Below, piece by piece: positions 1 through 9,470 of a stretch of 64,000 nt of DNA. The translations under genes were made by a program, and so were the position numbers. The DNA lies in NCBI RefSeq assembly GCF_024305245.1, contig NZ_JAMWYX010000003.1, positions 62,001 through 126,000 of the forward strand, given 5' to 3'. The notes beneath the pieces were generated by a model that worked only from the letters and a program-made list of their open reading frames with translations, was not told the DNA's origin and did no database searches. Source of the stretch: Erythrobacter sp. GTDB lineage: Bacteria; Pseudomonadota; Alphaproteobacteria; Sphingomonadales; Sphingomonadaceae. Position 1 is the first letter of the stretch; each line of letters starts with the position of its first letter.

Positions 1-551
1 GCGTTGATCTCGCGGACGAGATCGGGGTCCCAGGTGCTGGCGAGGCCGATGGATTGCGGGAAGGCGGTCGCATCTTTCGCCGCAAAGCCATGGAGTGATT
101 CTTCGTGAAACAGCACCGGGATGCCGAGCCGGGTGTTCTCCATCGCCCAGCGCTGCGCGTCGATCACGTATTGAATAGAATCTTCGATATTGCGGCGCGG
201 CACAACGCGCGGACTGGATGGCCCCTTGCGATCCGAAGGACGGGCGATCTGGCCGATTCCGTCGGGGAATTTGGCCGAGGCCTTGGCGGGATCGAACACA
301 TCGCCGGCACTCTGGATTTCGCCCTTGCTGTCCCAGATGGTGATGATCTGCGCGATCTTTTCTTCAAGTGTCATGCGCGCCATCAGATCATCGACGCGCT
401 GTTCGACCGGCAATGCGGCGTTCCAGTACGGCGCGTCCTTCATGGCGCGTTCCACCGCCACTTCCTGCGCCTGCGTTGCCGGCACTGCGACCAGATTGAA
501 CGCCGCCAGACACACGCCAGCCGCCAAGGCTGCCCGCTTGATCCCAAACAT
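1..551 (-). CDS. GH3 beta-glucosidase/beta-xylosidase, partial (N-terminal part only)
   Basis: This gene runs off the left edge, so it is missing from the ORF track. Reading the minus strand from an ATG at 551 gives a signal peptide (MFGIKRAALAAGVCLAAFNL...), then YWNAALPVEQRVDDLMARMT and the GH3 N-terminal block RLGIPVLFHEESLHG followed by SIGLASTWDPDLV. These match exported GH3 exo-acting beta-glycosidases. About 183 residues are visible and the catalytic aspartate lies off the window. It is divergent from the alpha-glucuronidase gene and shares the 599-612 operator region with it, so a role in trimming xylo-oligosaccharides is likely. Beta-glucosidase versus beta-xylosidase cannot be decided from this part. 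Confidence 0.85.
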   Translation of the reverse strand, partial: MFGIKRAALAAGVCLAAFNLVAVPATQAQEVAVERAMKDAPYWNAALPVEQRVDDLMARMTLEEKIAQIITIWDSKGEIQSAGDVFDPAKASAKFPDGIGQIARPSDRKGPSSPRVVPRRNIEDSIQYVIDAQRWAMENTRLGIPVLFHEESLHGFAAKDATAFPQSIGLASTWDPDLVREIN

Positions 552-598
552 GGTATTCCCCTCTCCTCTACGCGATTGCTTGACTGTCACCGCGTTTG

Positions 599-612
599 TG
601 GTAGCGCTACCA
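599..612. promoter_or_regulatory. Perfect 14-bp LacI-type operator TGGTAGCGCTACCA
   Basis: A perfect palindrome with the central CG typical of LacI/GalR-family operators. It lies in the divergent gap between the GH3 gene (minus) and the GH67 gene (plus). A TTGACT -35-like hexamer (580-585) precedes it on the plus strand, which puts the operator over the -10 region. Near-identical sites occur at 12351, 16280 and 19930, also upstream of xylan genes, and a LacI-family gene is encoded nearby (2776-3900). Binding by that regulator is inferred. Confidence 0.75.
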
Positions 613-647
613 TGATGAGAGGGAGAGGCCTTGTCAACCGGATTGCA

Positions 648-2720
648 ATGCGTCTTGCGGCGCTGAGCGCGGCAATTGTGCCGTTAGCATCTTTGCAGGC
701 CGAAGATGGCTATGACTTGTGGCTGCGCCACGCTCCGCTTGAAGGCGAATCCCTGGCACGGCTGCAAGCTCATGATGGTGAGATTGTTGCCCTCAATCCC
801 GATGAGCCGACCGTAGCACTCGCCATCAGCGAACTGCGCGCCGGTCTTGACGGGTTGCTGGGCAAAGCAGATCGGGCTGCGCAAACTGGCTCATACACAG
901 CGTTTCGCTTCGATTGCGACCATCCTGCAATAGCCCCTGGCGGCGCATTCCGCATCACTCCAGCTGACCGCTTGCTTAGCATCGACGCCGCTGAACCGGT
1001 TGGTTGCCTCTATGCCAGTTATGCCATTCTACGCGAGCTGGGGCAGGGCGCCGACCCGTCGACGCTAGCGCTCGATAGCGCTCCGGCGATGCCGCTCAGG
1101 ATGCTCAACCACTGGGACAATCCCGATGGCCATGTCGAACGCGGCTATGCGGGCCGGTCGATCTTCGATTGGTGGCACCTGCCCGAGCGCCTCGACCAGC
1201 GGATGATCGACTATGCCCGCGCGAATGCCTCGGTCGGCATCAACGGCGTGGTGGTGAACAACGTCAACGCCCGCGCTTTCATGCTGGAGCCGCGTTACAT
1301 CGCCAAGTTTGCCCGGTTGGCCGATGCGTGGCGGCCCTATGGCATCCGCGTCTATCTCTCGGCCCGCTTTTCCGCGCCGATGGACATTGGCGGTCTGACA
1401 ACTTCAGATCCGCTCGATCCGCAAGTGGCGGCGTGGTGGCGTGCCAAGGCGGACGAAATCTACACTGCCATCCCCGATTTCGGCGGCTTTCTGGTCAAGG
1501 CGAACAGCGAAGGCCAGCCCGGCCCGCAGGATTATAGCCGCACCCATGCCGACGGCGCGAACATGCTTGCGGAAGGGCTCGGCGACCGGGGGACAGTAAT
1601 CTGGCGTGCCTTCGTTTATTCGGCGGAGGACGAAACCGACCGCACCAAACAAGCCTATGCCGAGTTCGTACCGCTCGACGGGCAATTTGCCGACAACGTG
1701 ATCGTGCAGGTCAAGAACGGCCCGCTCGATTTCCAGCCGCGTGAACCGTTCCACCCGCTGTTCGGCGCGATGCCCAAAACCAAGCTGATGTTCGAAGGCC
1801 AGATCACCAAGGAATATCTCGGCTTTGCCAGCCACCTCGCGTACCTCGCCCCGCTGTGGAAGGAAGTGCTGGGCGCCGATACGGGCAGGGGCGGCCCCGT
1901 TACGAAAAGCGTTGCGCAAGTGATCGCGCCCGCTGGCATGGCCGGCGTGGCCAACACCGGATCGGATCGCGACTGGACGGGATCGGATTTCGATCAGGCG
2001 AACTGGTATGCCTTCGGTCGACTGGCGTGGAATCCGGCGCTCTCCAGCGAGAGCATCGCGCGCGAATGGGCGGCGCAGACGTTTACCCGCGATCCGCAGG
2101 CGCTCGGCACAATCACCGCGATGATGCAGGGTAGCCGCGAAGCGGTCGTGCGATACATGACCCCGCTCGGCCTCGCGCATGTGATGGACACCGGACACCA
2201 CTATGGCCCCGGCCCGTGGGTGTGCGATCTGGCACGACCCGACTGGAATCCGTGCTATTATCACCGCGCCGACGGGGAGGGGATCGGGTTCGACCGCACG
2301 CCCGCAGGATCTGACGCGCTGGCACAATACGCGCCCGATGTCACCGCACAGTGGGCCGATCCTGCAACGGTCGATCCGCGCTACCTGCTGTGGTTCCACC
2401 GCGTTCGCTGGGATCGCGTGATGCCATCTGGTCGAAGCTTGTGGGCCGATCTGGTACACGAATATGATGCCGGGGTGGCTGCAGTCGATGCCTTGGCGCG
2501 CGATTGGCAGACCCTCGCCCCGCACATCGATGCGCAGCGGCACCGCGCCGTGGCTGAAAATCTCGCAATCCAGCAGGTCGAGGCGCGCTGGTGGCGCAAT
2601 GCCTCGCTCGCCTATTGGCAATCGCTCCACGGCCTCCCGCTGCCCGCCGGGGCCGCGCCGATCCCGGAAAGCCTTGCCGACTATCAGCGCCGCGCCTTTC
2701 CCGAGGCTCCCGGACAATGA
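648..2720 (+). CDS. aguA: GH67 alpha-glucuronidase
   Basis: Removes (4-O-methyl-)glucuronic acid from the non-reducing end of aldouronic acids released from glucuronoxylan. The GH67 signatures LNHWDNPDGHVERGYAG and VKANSEGQPGP are present, and the total length of about 690 residues is normal for the family. The ORF track start (105) is false because it runs through the divergent GH3 gene. The ATG at 648 gives a good signal peptide (MRLAALSAAIVPLASLQA). ATGs at 612 and 615 are also in frame, but 612 overlaps the operator palindrome. The export signal suggests a periplasmic enzyme, whereas many characterised GH67 enzymes are cytoplasmic. A LacI regulator gene follows 55 nt downstream. Confidence 0.92.
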   Translation: MRLAALSAAIVPLASLQAEDGYDLWLRHAPLEGESLARLQAHDGEIVALNPDEPTVALAISELRAGLDGLLGKADRAAQTGSYTAFRFDCDHPAIAPGGAFRITPADRLLSIDAAEPVGCLYASYAILRELGQGADPSTLALDSAPAMPLRMLNHWDNPDGHVERGYAGRSIFDWWHLPERLDQRMIDYARANASVGINGVVVNNVNARAFMLEPRYIAKFARLADAWRPYGIRVYLSARFSAPMDIGGLTTSDPLDPQVAAWWRAKADEIYTAIPDFGGFLVKANSEGQPGPQDYSRTHADGANMLAEGLGDRGTVIWRAFVYSAEDETDRTKQAYAEFVPLDGQFADNVIVQVKNGPLDFQPREPFHPLFGAMPKTKLMFEGQITKEYLGFASHLAYLAPLWKEVLGADTGRGGPVTKSVAQVIAPAGMAGVANTGSDRDWTGSDFDQANWYAFGRLAWNPALSSESIAREWAAQTFTRDPQALGTITAMMQGSREAVVRYMTPLGLAHVMDTGHHYGPGPWVCDLARPDWNPCYYHRADGEGIGFDRTPAGSDALAQYAPDVTAQWADPATVDPRYLLWFHRVRWDRVMPSGRSLWADLVHEYDAGVAAVDALARDWQTLAPHIDAQRHRAVAENLAIQQVEARWWRNASLAYWQSLHGLPLPAGAAPIPESLADYQRRAFPEAPGQ

Positions 2721-2729
2721 AAGGCCCAA

Positions 2730-2743
2730 TGGTAGCGCCCATC
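2730..2743. promoter_or_regulatory. Possible degenerate LacI operator half-site
   Basis: TGGTAGCGC followed by CCATC lies in the 55-nt gap between the alpha-glucuronidase and the LacI-family gene. The left half matches the locus palindrome exactly and the right half does not. It could allow weak autoregulation, but a half-site can occur by chance. Confidence 0.3.
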
Positions 2744-2775
2744 ATCGCGCTTGCTGACACTCGGGCAGCGGTTCT

Positions 2776-3900
2776 ATGGCCGTAACCATGAACAGCAAGC
2801 CAGAAGTCGCCGCCACGGCCCGCAAACGCAGCGCGCGGCGCAGCAATGCCGCGCCCACCATCACCGATGTCGCGCGCGAGGCGCAATGTTCGCCGATGAC
2901 CGTCAGCCGCGTCATCAATGGCGAGGAAAACGTGCGTGAGGACACCAAACAAAAGGTGCTCGGCGCAATTGCCAAGCTCAACTATGTGCCCAACCGAGCG
3001 GCGCGGTCGCTCGCAGCCGGATCGCAGTTGCGGATCGCGCTGCTGTTCGACAACCCCTCCGCATCATACCTCAGCGAATTTCTGATGGGCGCGCTGGAGG
3101 AAGCGAGCCGACGCGACATCTACCTGGTGGTGCAAAGCTGCGAGACGGTGAACGAGGCTTATGGCGTGATCCGCAAAATGCTCGATGGCGGGATCGAAGG
3201 CTTCATCCTGCCGCCACCCTTGTGCGACGATCAAAGTGTGCTCGACCTGATCCGCAGTAATGGCGGAATTGCGGTCGCGGTGGGACCGGGGCGCGCGACC
3301 GGCAGCCACGGCGCAGTGTTGATCGACGAATTCCAGGCCGCTTATGACATGACCCGCCACATCATCGGGCTGGGGCATGAACGGATCGCCTTCATCATCG
3401 GCAACCCCGATCAGGTCGCCAGCGGACGGCGTTTGCTCGGCTATCGTTCGGCGATGAAGGATGCCGGGCTGGCGATTGACGAGAGCCTGATCGCGCAGGG
3501 CCAGTTCACCTATCGTTCGGGCATGGTCGCGGCGGAAAAGCTGCTGGGCGTACCGCATCGCCCGACCGCCATTTTCGCTTCCAACGACGATATGGCTGCT
3601 GCCACTGTCGCAATGGCGCACCGGCGGCATCTGGATGTGCCGAACGACATTACCGTCTGCGGGTTCGACGATACCGAGCTGGCGAGTTCAATCTGGCCGG
3701 AGCTGACAACAATCCGCCAGCCGATCCGCGAGATGACCGCCGAAGCGGTCGCGATGATTGCGCGGGTGTACAAGCAAAAGCCGCGCATCGCCCGCGCCAA
3801 GGCCGAGCAGTTAACGCTCGCCTATCAACTGATCCGCCGCAATTCCGATGCCGGGCCCAGCCTTGCCGCCTCGTTCAACCCGCCGCCCGAGAAAACATGA
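2776..3900 (+). CDS. LacI-family transcriptional regulator, likely xylan/xylose locus repressor
   Basis: 374 residues. After a basic N-terminal tail comes a LacI helix-turn-helix (TITDVAREAQCSPMTVSRVI, then NRAARSLA as hinge helix) and a periplasmic-binding-protein-like effector domain ending in QPIREMTAEAVAMI, as in GalR/LacI proteins. It is the only regulator within the sugar locus and overlaps the xylD start by 4 nt (ATGA), so it is translated with xylD and the following GH43. It is the natural candidate to bind the TGGTAGCGCTACCA sites. The inducer (xylose, xylonate or an oligosaccharide) cannot be read from the sequence. The start may instead be the ATG at 2788. Confidence 0.9.
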   Translation: MAVTMNSKPEVAATARKRSARRSNAAPTITDVAREAQCSPMTVSRVINGEENVREDTKQKVLGAIAKLNYVPNRAARSLAAGSQLRIALLFDNPSASYLSEFLMGALEEASRRDIYLVVQSCETVNEAYGVIRKMLDGGIEGFILPPPLCDDQSVLDLIRSNGGIAVAVGPGRATGSHGAVLIDEFQAAYDMTRHIIGLGHERIAFIIGNPDQVASGRRLLGYRSAMKDAGLAIDESLIAQGQFTYRSGMVAAEKLLGVPHRPTAIFASNDDMAAATVAMAHRRHLDVPNDITVCGFDDTELASSIWPELTTIRQPIREMTAEAVAMIARVYKQKPRIARAKAEQLTLAYQLIRRNSDAGPSLAASFNPPPEKT

Positions 3901-5681
3901 CCGAAACACCCACACCCCGCCGCCTGCGTTCGCGCGACTGGTTCGACAATCGTGAGCGGATGGATATGACCGCGCTCTATCTCGAGCGGTTCATGAATTA
4001 CGGGATTACACCCGAAGAATTGCAAAGCGGCAAGCCGATTATCGGCATCGCGCAAAGCGGCAGCGACCTTTCCCCCTGCAATCGCATCCACATCGATCTG
4101 GCCAAGCGCACGCGTGACGGCATCCGCGATGCAGGCGGCATCCCCATCGAATTTCCCGTCCACCCGATCTTCGAAAACTGCCGCCGGCCGACAGCGGCGC
4201 TGGATCGCAACCTTCTGTATCTCGGGCTGGTGGAGCTGCTCAACGGCTATCCTATCGATGGCGTGGTGCTGACCACCGGCTGCGACAAAACCACGCCGAG
4301 CCAGATCATGGCGGCCAGCACGGTCGATATTCCCGCCATCGTGCTGTCAGGCGGGCCGATGCTGGATGGCTGGCACGAAGGCGAGTTGGTCGGCAGCGGC
4401 ACAGTGATCTGGCGCAGCCGCCGCAAGCTGGCGGCTGGCGAGATCGACGAGGACGAATTCCTCCGCCGCGCCACCGACAGCGCGCCGAGCGCCGGACACT
4501 GCAATTCGATGGGCACGGCGAGCACCATGAACGCGGTGGCCGAAGCGCTGGGCTTGTCGCTCACCGGCTGCGCCGCGATCCCCGCGCCTTATCGCGAGCG
4601 CGGGCAGATGGCCTATCGCACCGGCCGCCGGATCGTCGAAATGGTGCTGGAGGATCTGAAACCCTCTGACATCCTGACCCGCAAGGCCTTCGAAAACGCC
4701 ATCGCCACGGTCAGCGTGATCGGCGGATCGTCCAACGCGCAGCCGCATATTCAGGCGATGGCCGCCCATGCCGGCGTCGAACTGGAAACCGGCATCTGGC
4801 AGGCGCATGGCTATGATCTGCCGCTGCTGGTCAATATGCAGCCTGCAGGCGCCTATCTGGGCGAGCGTTTTCACCGTGCGGGCGGGGTTCCCGCAGCGAT
4901 GTGGGAGCTGTTGGAGGCCGGCAGGCTGAACGGTGACTGCATCACCTGCACCGGGCAAACGCTGGCTGAAAATCTCGCCGGAGCGGAAAGCCATGATCGC
5001 GAGATGATCCGGCCCTTCGCTGATCCGCTGATCGACAAGGCCGGTTTCATGGTGCTGTCGGGCAATCTGTTCGACTTTGCGATCATGAAAACCTCTGTGA
5101 TCTCCGAGGCGTTTCGCGCCCGCTACCTCTCGCGTCCCGGCATGGACGGCGTGTTCGAAGCGCGTGCGATCGTATTCGACGGGTCTGACGATTACCATCA
5201 CCGCATCAACGATCCCGCGCTGAACATCGACGAGGATTGCATTCTGGTGATCCGCGGATCGGGCGTGATCGGCTGGCCGGGCAGCGCCGAAGTGGTCAAC
5301 ATGCAGCCGCCCGATGCGATGATCCGCGCAGGCAAGCAATGGCTGCCGACGCTGGGTGACGGGCGGCAATCGGGGACCAGCGACAGCCCTTCGATCCTCA
5401 ACGTCAGTCCCGAAAGCGCGGTTGGCGGAGGGCTTTCGTGGCTGCGCACCGGCGATATCATCTGCGTCGATCTGAACACGCGGCGCTGCGATGCGCTGGT
5501 GGACGAGGCCGAGATCGCCCGCCGCCGCGCCGAGGAGACCTGCCCGCCCGTGCCCGAAAGCCAGACCCCGTGGGAAGAGCTGTACCGCGAGAAGACCGGC
5601 CAACTAGCCGAGGGCGGGGTGATGGACTTTGCACTCAAATATCGCGGCACAGCGCGCAAATTGCCGAGGCATAATCACTGA
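3897..5681 (+). CDS. xylD: D-xylonate dehydratase (IlvD/EDD family)
   Basis: Converts D-xylonate to 2-keto-3-deoxy-D-xylonate in the Weimberg pathway. The 594-residue protein is collinear with Caulobacter XylD from the N-terminal RSRDWFDN and MTALYLERFMNYGITPEEL to the C-terminal KLPRHNH. Family iron-sulfur and metal ligand motifs are present (TGCDKTTPSQIMA, SAGHCNSMGTASTMNA, CITCTGQT). Arabinonate or other aldonate dehydratases share the fold, but the close resemblance to XylD and the presence of xylB, xylC and xylX nearby make xylonate the best substrate. The start overlaps the lacI stop and the stop overlaps the GH43 start. Confidence 0.95.
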   Translation: MTETPTPRRLRSRDWFDNRERMDMTALYLERFMNYGITPEELQSGKPIIGIAQSGSDLSPCNRIHIDLAKRTRDGIRDAGGIPIEFPVHPIFENCRRPTAALDRNLLYLGLVELLNGYPIDGVVLTTGCDKTTPSQIMAASTVDIPAIVLSGGPMLDGWHEGELVGSGTVIWRSRRKLAAGEIDEDEFLRRATDSAPSAGHCNSMGTASTMNAVAEALGLSLTGCAAIPAPYRERGQMAYRTGRRIVEMVLEDLKPSDILTRKAFENAIATVSVIGGSSNAQPHIQAMAAHAGVELETGIWQAHGYDLPLLVNMQPAGAYLGERFHRAGGVPAAMWELLEAGRLNGDCITCTGQTLAENLAGAESHDREMIRPFADPLIDKAGFMVLSGNLFDFAIMKTSVISEAFRARYLSRPGMDGVFEARAIVFDGSDDYHHRINDPALNIDEDCILVIRGSGVIGWPGSAEVVNMQPPDAMIRAGKQWLPTLGDGRQSGTSDSPSILNVSPESAVGGGLSWLRTGDIICVDLNTRRCDALVDEAEIARRRAEETCPPVPESQTPWEELYREKTGQLAEGGVMDFALKYRGTARKLPRHNH

Positions 5682-6661
5682 TGCGGGGGTGGCTCGTCCT
5701 GGGCGCGTTGCTGGCCGCCGTCCCGCTTCTGGCGGAGGAGCCTGCACCCGGTTCGAACCCGATTATCCGCGACCGGTTCACCGCCGACCCAGCGCCCTTG
5801 GTGATCGGCGATCGGCTGTGGCTCTATACCAGCCACGACGAGGCGGCGGACGGCGAGATGTTCAACATGAAGGAATGGCTCGCTTTTTCGACCACCGACA
5901 TGCGGGAATGGACCTACCACGGGCCGGTTATGAACATCACTGGCTTCAAATGGGCATCGCATGATGCATGGGCGGTGCAAGTAATCGAAAAGCACGGGCG
6001 GTATTGGATGTATGCTCCGGTCGAACATGACGAGACCAAACCCGGCAAGGCGATCGGCGTTGCCGTTTCGGACCGCCCTGAAGGCCCGTTTGTGGACGCC
6101 AAGGGAGAAGCGCTGATCAGCAACGACATGACTCCAAAGGGAAACCACAGCTGGGAGGATATCGACCCGACGGTGTTCACCGATGACGACGGCACCAGCT
6201 GGATCGCATGGGGCAACCGCCAGTGCTACATCGCCCGCCTTGGTGCGGACATGATCAGTATCGATGGCCCGATCACCGAAATCACCCCGCCGCATTTCGA
6301 AGAAGGGCCATGGCTGCACAAGCGCGGTGCGCTCTATCACCTCACCTACGCCTCGCTCGACCGGGCCACGCATACCGATGAGCGCGTGTCCTATGCCACC
6401 GCCACTTCGCTGGAAGGCCCGTGGACATACCGGGGCGAGTTGACCGGATCTGGTGAGGGCAGCTTCACCATCCACCCCGGCATCGCCGAGTTCAAAGGGC
6501 AGTGGTATCTGTTCCTCCACAACGCCGCGTTGACCATCGGGACACGCAAGGGTGCGCTGGGGCGGCGGGCAGTGACGGTGGAGCATCTGACCTATGATGA
6601 TCAGGGCCTGATGCTGCCGGTCAAACAGACCAAAGCGGGCGTGACAGCGCCAGCGCCCTAG
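5681..6661 (+). CDS. GH43-family glycosidase (arabinofuranosidase/xylosidase type)
   Basis: 326 residues with an N-terminal signal peptide (MRGWLVLGALLAAVPLLA) and a five-bladed beta-propeller glycosidase sequence. The likely GH43 catalytic triad is D in FTADPAP (base), D in EDIDPTVF (pKa modulator) and E in FEEGPWL (acid). The ATG shares one base with the xylD stop (TGATG), so translation is coupled. The 3' end shares CTAG with the convergent mutarotase gene. The substrate is probably an arabinose or xylose side chain of xylan; the exact specificity is not visible. Confidence 0.88.
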   Translation: MRGWLVLGALLAAVPLLAEEPAPGSNPIIRDRFTADPAPLVIGDRLWLYTSHDEAADGEMFNMKEWLAFSTTDMREWTYHGPVMNITGFKWASHDAWAVQVIEKHGRYWMYAPVEHDETKPGKAIGVAVSDRPEGPFVDAKGEALISNDMTPKGNHSWEDIDPTVFTDDDGTSWIAWGNRQCYIARLGADMISIDGPITEITPPHFEEGPWLHKRGALYHLTYASLDRATHTDERVSYATATSLEGPWTYRGELTGSGEGSFTIHPGIAEFKGQWYLFLHNAALTIGTRKGALGRRAVTVEHLTYDDQGLMLPVKQTKAGVTAPAP

Positions 6662-7515
6662 GTGGCGGCGATCCTCAGGCTCAGGCTGATCGTTTCGCCG
6701 GGTGCGCACAGTGGCATCCCGCCTGCATTGATCGCATCGGGCAAGTGGCTGACGGGTTCGAGGCACAGGATATCGGGCGCTTGCGGCGCGTAGAGATGCA
6801 GGTGCGGCGCTCCCGCCGCGCGTAGCGTGATTGTGCCAAGGTCATCCTCCACTACCGCCGCGCCGTCCCACCCAGTATAGCAGTGGTCGATCAATGCAGG
6901 CGGTAGAACAGCGCCGCCCGCAGCGGCGTAATCGCCGAACTGCGAAGGCGGCAAGTGTTCGCCGGTCGGGATCATGTCCGCACCCACGGCCACCACGCTG
7001 CCCGCAGCAAAGCGCACGCGGCTTTCCGGGCGGCGGCGCAGATAGGGGTGGAGGCCGAGGCCTGCGGGCATCGGCTCAGGCGAAAGGTTGGTCAACGACA
7101 GCGTGATCGTGCAGCCCGCCGCGTCCAGCACCACTGCCTGCCGGGCTTCATAGGCCCAGAGCCAGCGCGGCGCGGTGCCATCATGGCGGTGAACCAGCGT
7201 GCAGCGGCTGGCTTCTGCCTCCGCCACAATCCACACCGATTGCCAGCCATGGCCATGGATCGCGTGCGGTTCAGGCGCGAAATTGGGCGCAAGGGAGATG
7301 CGCTCGCCCGCCCACGCATACTTCCCGCCAGCGATGCGGTTGCACCACGGCACCATCGGGAAACAGGCGGCGTCGAGCGGGTTGGCCGAGCCAGCGGGCA
7401 TGGCGCGCAGCACCGGCACACCGCCGCAATCCAGCGCTGTCAGCAGCCCGCCCGCTTGCGGCAGGATACGCGCGCGCCAATCGCCGTGTCCGAGGATTAG
7501 ATGGGGCAAATCCAT
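6658..7515 (-). CDS. Aldose 1-epimerase (mutarotase)
   Basis: 285 residues of the galactose-mutarotase-like fold: NRIAGGKYAWAG near the N-terminus, HAIHGHGW with the conserved histidines, GLGLHPYL, and LCLEPVSHLPDA with the catalytic glutamate. It interconverts sugar anomers and would feed beta-D-xylose to the dehydrogenase. It is last in the minus-strand operon xylX-xylB-xylC-esterase-epimerase, with a 41-nt gap from the esterase. No signal peptide is seen, so it is probably cytoplasmic. Confidence 0.88.
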   Translation of the reverse strand: MDLPHLILGHGDWRARILPQAGGLLTALDCGGVPVLRAMPAGSANPLDAACFPMVPWCNRIAGGKYAWAGERISLAPNFAPEPHAIHGHGWQSVWIVAEAEASRCTLVHRHDGTAPRWLWAYEARQAVVLDAAGCTITLSLTNLSPEPMPAGLGLHPYLRRRPESRVRFAAGSVVAVGADMIPTGEHLPPSQFGDYAAAGGAVLPPALIDHCYTGWDGAAVVEDDLGTITLRAAGAPHLHLYAPQAPDILCLEPVSHLPDAINAGGMPLCAPGETISLSLRIAAT

Positions 7516-7556
7516 TGTCGCGGCGCTGTGATGGGGCAGGCTTCGGCGCGCAAGCC

Positions 7557-9470
7557 TTAGCGTGCAATATCAAGGCCGAAACCGGGGACAGGCATGCCGT
7601 CGCCATCGACCAGATTGACCACCGGCGCATCGGCCCAGGCATAACGGACGCGGGTGGGCGCCATGCCCTCAGGCACGGCGATAACCATGCTGCTGTCGTC
7701 GAGGCCCGCCAGCACAAAGCGGCAGGTGCCCGGCGCAGCCTCGCACAGTTCCACGCCGAGGGGGTAGGGGCCGCCCTGCGCCTGCAACGCGCCAGTAATC
7801 CCGCTGAAACTCACGGTGACCTTGCCGCTCGCCAGCACCGCGCGCTGCGGCATGGGCAGGCTGCGGCCATTGAAAGCATCGGCCAATCGTTTGCCCAGAA
7901 CGTTCTTGTTGGCGGGATGGATATCGGTCGGCTCGCCAAGGTCGATGGCCGTCACCAGCGCGGCGTTGGCATCGGCAGCGACGGCGCGGCGCTGTTCATC
8001 GCGCAGCTGCGCCCAGCCGGATTCGCCCGGAGCGCTGCGGCGTTCCCCGAAATCGGCCAGTTGCACCACCAGCATCCGCGCCTGCGGGCCGAACTGGCGG
8101 CGCCATCCGGCAAATATCGCTTCCAGCTTCCTGTCGTAGTCAGGCTGCCCCACATCGGATTCGCCCTGATACCAGGCCACGCCCGCCAGCCGCATCGGCC
8201 CAAGCGGGGCGATCATCGCATTGTGCATCGCGCCCACGCCCGCATTGGCATCCCACGGCGCGCGCGGGGGCACATCGGTCACAGGCGTGGTCGCATAGTC
8301 CCAATCCGCTCCCAGCGGAATGCGCGTTCCATCAGCGGCGGTGAAGTGCAGCCGTTCCGGTCCGGCGAAGAACCCGCCATTGTCCCACGCATTGTTGGCG
8401 GCGATCAGGACGGTGTTCTCGCCCGCTTTCAGGTGCTGCGGGGGAACGCGGTAGGTGCGTTCCACCCCCCAGCCGAAGGTGTAACCGACCGGCGCACCAT
8501 TGACGAAGGTGAGGTCGAGATCGTCGATCGCGCCGATGGCAAGCTGGCCTTCGCCCTTGGCCTGATCCGGCGTGAGCGTGATCGTCTGGCGGAGCCATAC
8601 ATTGGCAATCGGCTTGCTATCCAGCCCTGTTCCGGTCCATTCGTTCCAGAACGAAAAGCGCGGGATCGGCTTCCAATCGAGGCTTTGCGGGTTGCGCCAC
8701 GGCTCGCGCCCGCCATCGGCCTTGCGCCACCAGTCGAACCACTGCGGCACGAAGCCTAACGTCGCGGCATAGGGATCGCGGGCGTAGAGCGCGAGTTGGT
8801 CGAGCGCTTCGGCTCCGTGCAGCGCGCGCACGCCCTCCCGATCAAGCCATGCCCGCGCAGCGCTGCCGCCCCAATTGGAATGAATGAGGCCGATGGGCGT
8901 GGCCGTGTCTTTCCCGCGCAATGCCTTGGCCATGTAAAAGCAGGCCGCGGAAAAATTAGCGACGCTGTCGCTGGTCGCCGCCTTCCATACGACCGGCGCG
9001 GCGAAACGGGGTTGCGGCAGCGCGGCAGTGGCCTTGGGCACCATCAGCAACCGGATTCCATCATCTGCGGCGAGGCGCAGCTGGGTATCGGCGTCCAGCG
9101 CGCGGGTGACGGGCAGTTCCATGTTGGATTGTCCGGCGCACAGGAACACATCGCCGATCAGGATATTGGCGTAGGTTTTCGTGCCGCTCTCGTCGGTCAG
9201 CGTCAGGGCTTGCGGGGCGGCGTTTGCAGGTAGCGGGGGCAGGGTGAGGGTGAAGTTGCCCGACCCATCCTTGGCCGCGCTCGCCGTGACCTCGCCCAGC
9301 CTTGCCGTCACCTTGCCCCCGGCTTGGCCTTGCCCTGACAGAGTGATCGGTTGCCCCTGTTGCAGCACCATGTTGTCGCCATAAGCGGCGTCAAGCGAGG
9401 GTGCGGCAGCCGCGCCAAACGGAGCGGCGATCGCAAGAGAGGCAGCTAGAGCATTGTTAAATAAGCACAT
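7557..9470 (-). CDS. Exported SGNH/sialate O-acetylesterase-type carbohydrate esterase, probable acetylxylan esterase
   Basis: 637 residues with a signal peptide (ending FGAAAA). The nucleophile block GDVFLCAGQSNMELPV is typical of sialate-O-acetylesterase-like SGNH hydrolases, a conserved SNWGGSAARAW block follows, and the distal Asp/His is in DIHPANK. A jelly-roll-like insertion sits in the middle, as in long members of the family. The ATG overlaps the xylC stop (TGATG). In a xylan locus the likely substrate is O-acetylated xylan or xylo-oligosaccharide rather than sialic acid. The first codons (TGCTTATTTAACAAT) are unusually AT-rich. Confidence 0.85.
   Translation of the reverse strand: MCLFNNALAASLAIAAPFGAAAAPSLDAAYGDNMVLQQGQPITLSGQGQAGGKVTARLGEVTASAAKDGSGNFTLTLPPLPANAAPQALTLTDESGTKTYANILIGDVFLCAGQSNMELPVTRALDADTQLRLAADDGIRLLMVPKATAALPQPRFAAPVVWKAATSDSVANFSAACFYMAKALRGKDTATPIGLIHSNWGGSAARAWLDREGVRALHGAEALDQLALYARDPYAATLGFVPQWFDWWRKADGGREPWRNPQSLDWKPIPRFSFWNEWTGTGLDSKPIANVWLRQTITLTPDQAKGEGQLAIGAIDDLDLTFVNGAPVGYTFGWGVERTYRVPPQHLKAGENTVLIAANNAWDNGGFFAGPERLHFTAADGTRIPLGADWDYATTPVTDVPPRAPWDANAGVGAMHNAMIAPLGPMRLAGVAWYQGESDVGQPDYDRKLEAIFAGWRRQFGPQARMLVVQLADFGERRSAPGESGWAQLRDEQRRAVAADANAALVTAIDLGEPTDIHPANKNVLGKRLADAFNGRSLPMPQRAVLASGKVTVSFSGITGALQAQGGPYPLGVELCEAAPGTCRFVLAGLDDSSMVIAVPEGMAPTRVRYAWADAPVVNLVDGDGMPVPGFGLDIAR

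Noticed and set aside
1069-1099. Two TAGCGCT motifs close together
   Set aside because: Inside the alpha-glucuronidase coding sequence, without the flanking TGG/CCA.
4347-5603. 418-residue minus-strand ORF
   Set aside because: Antisense of xylD, shadow of GC-rich codons.
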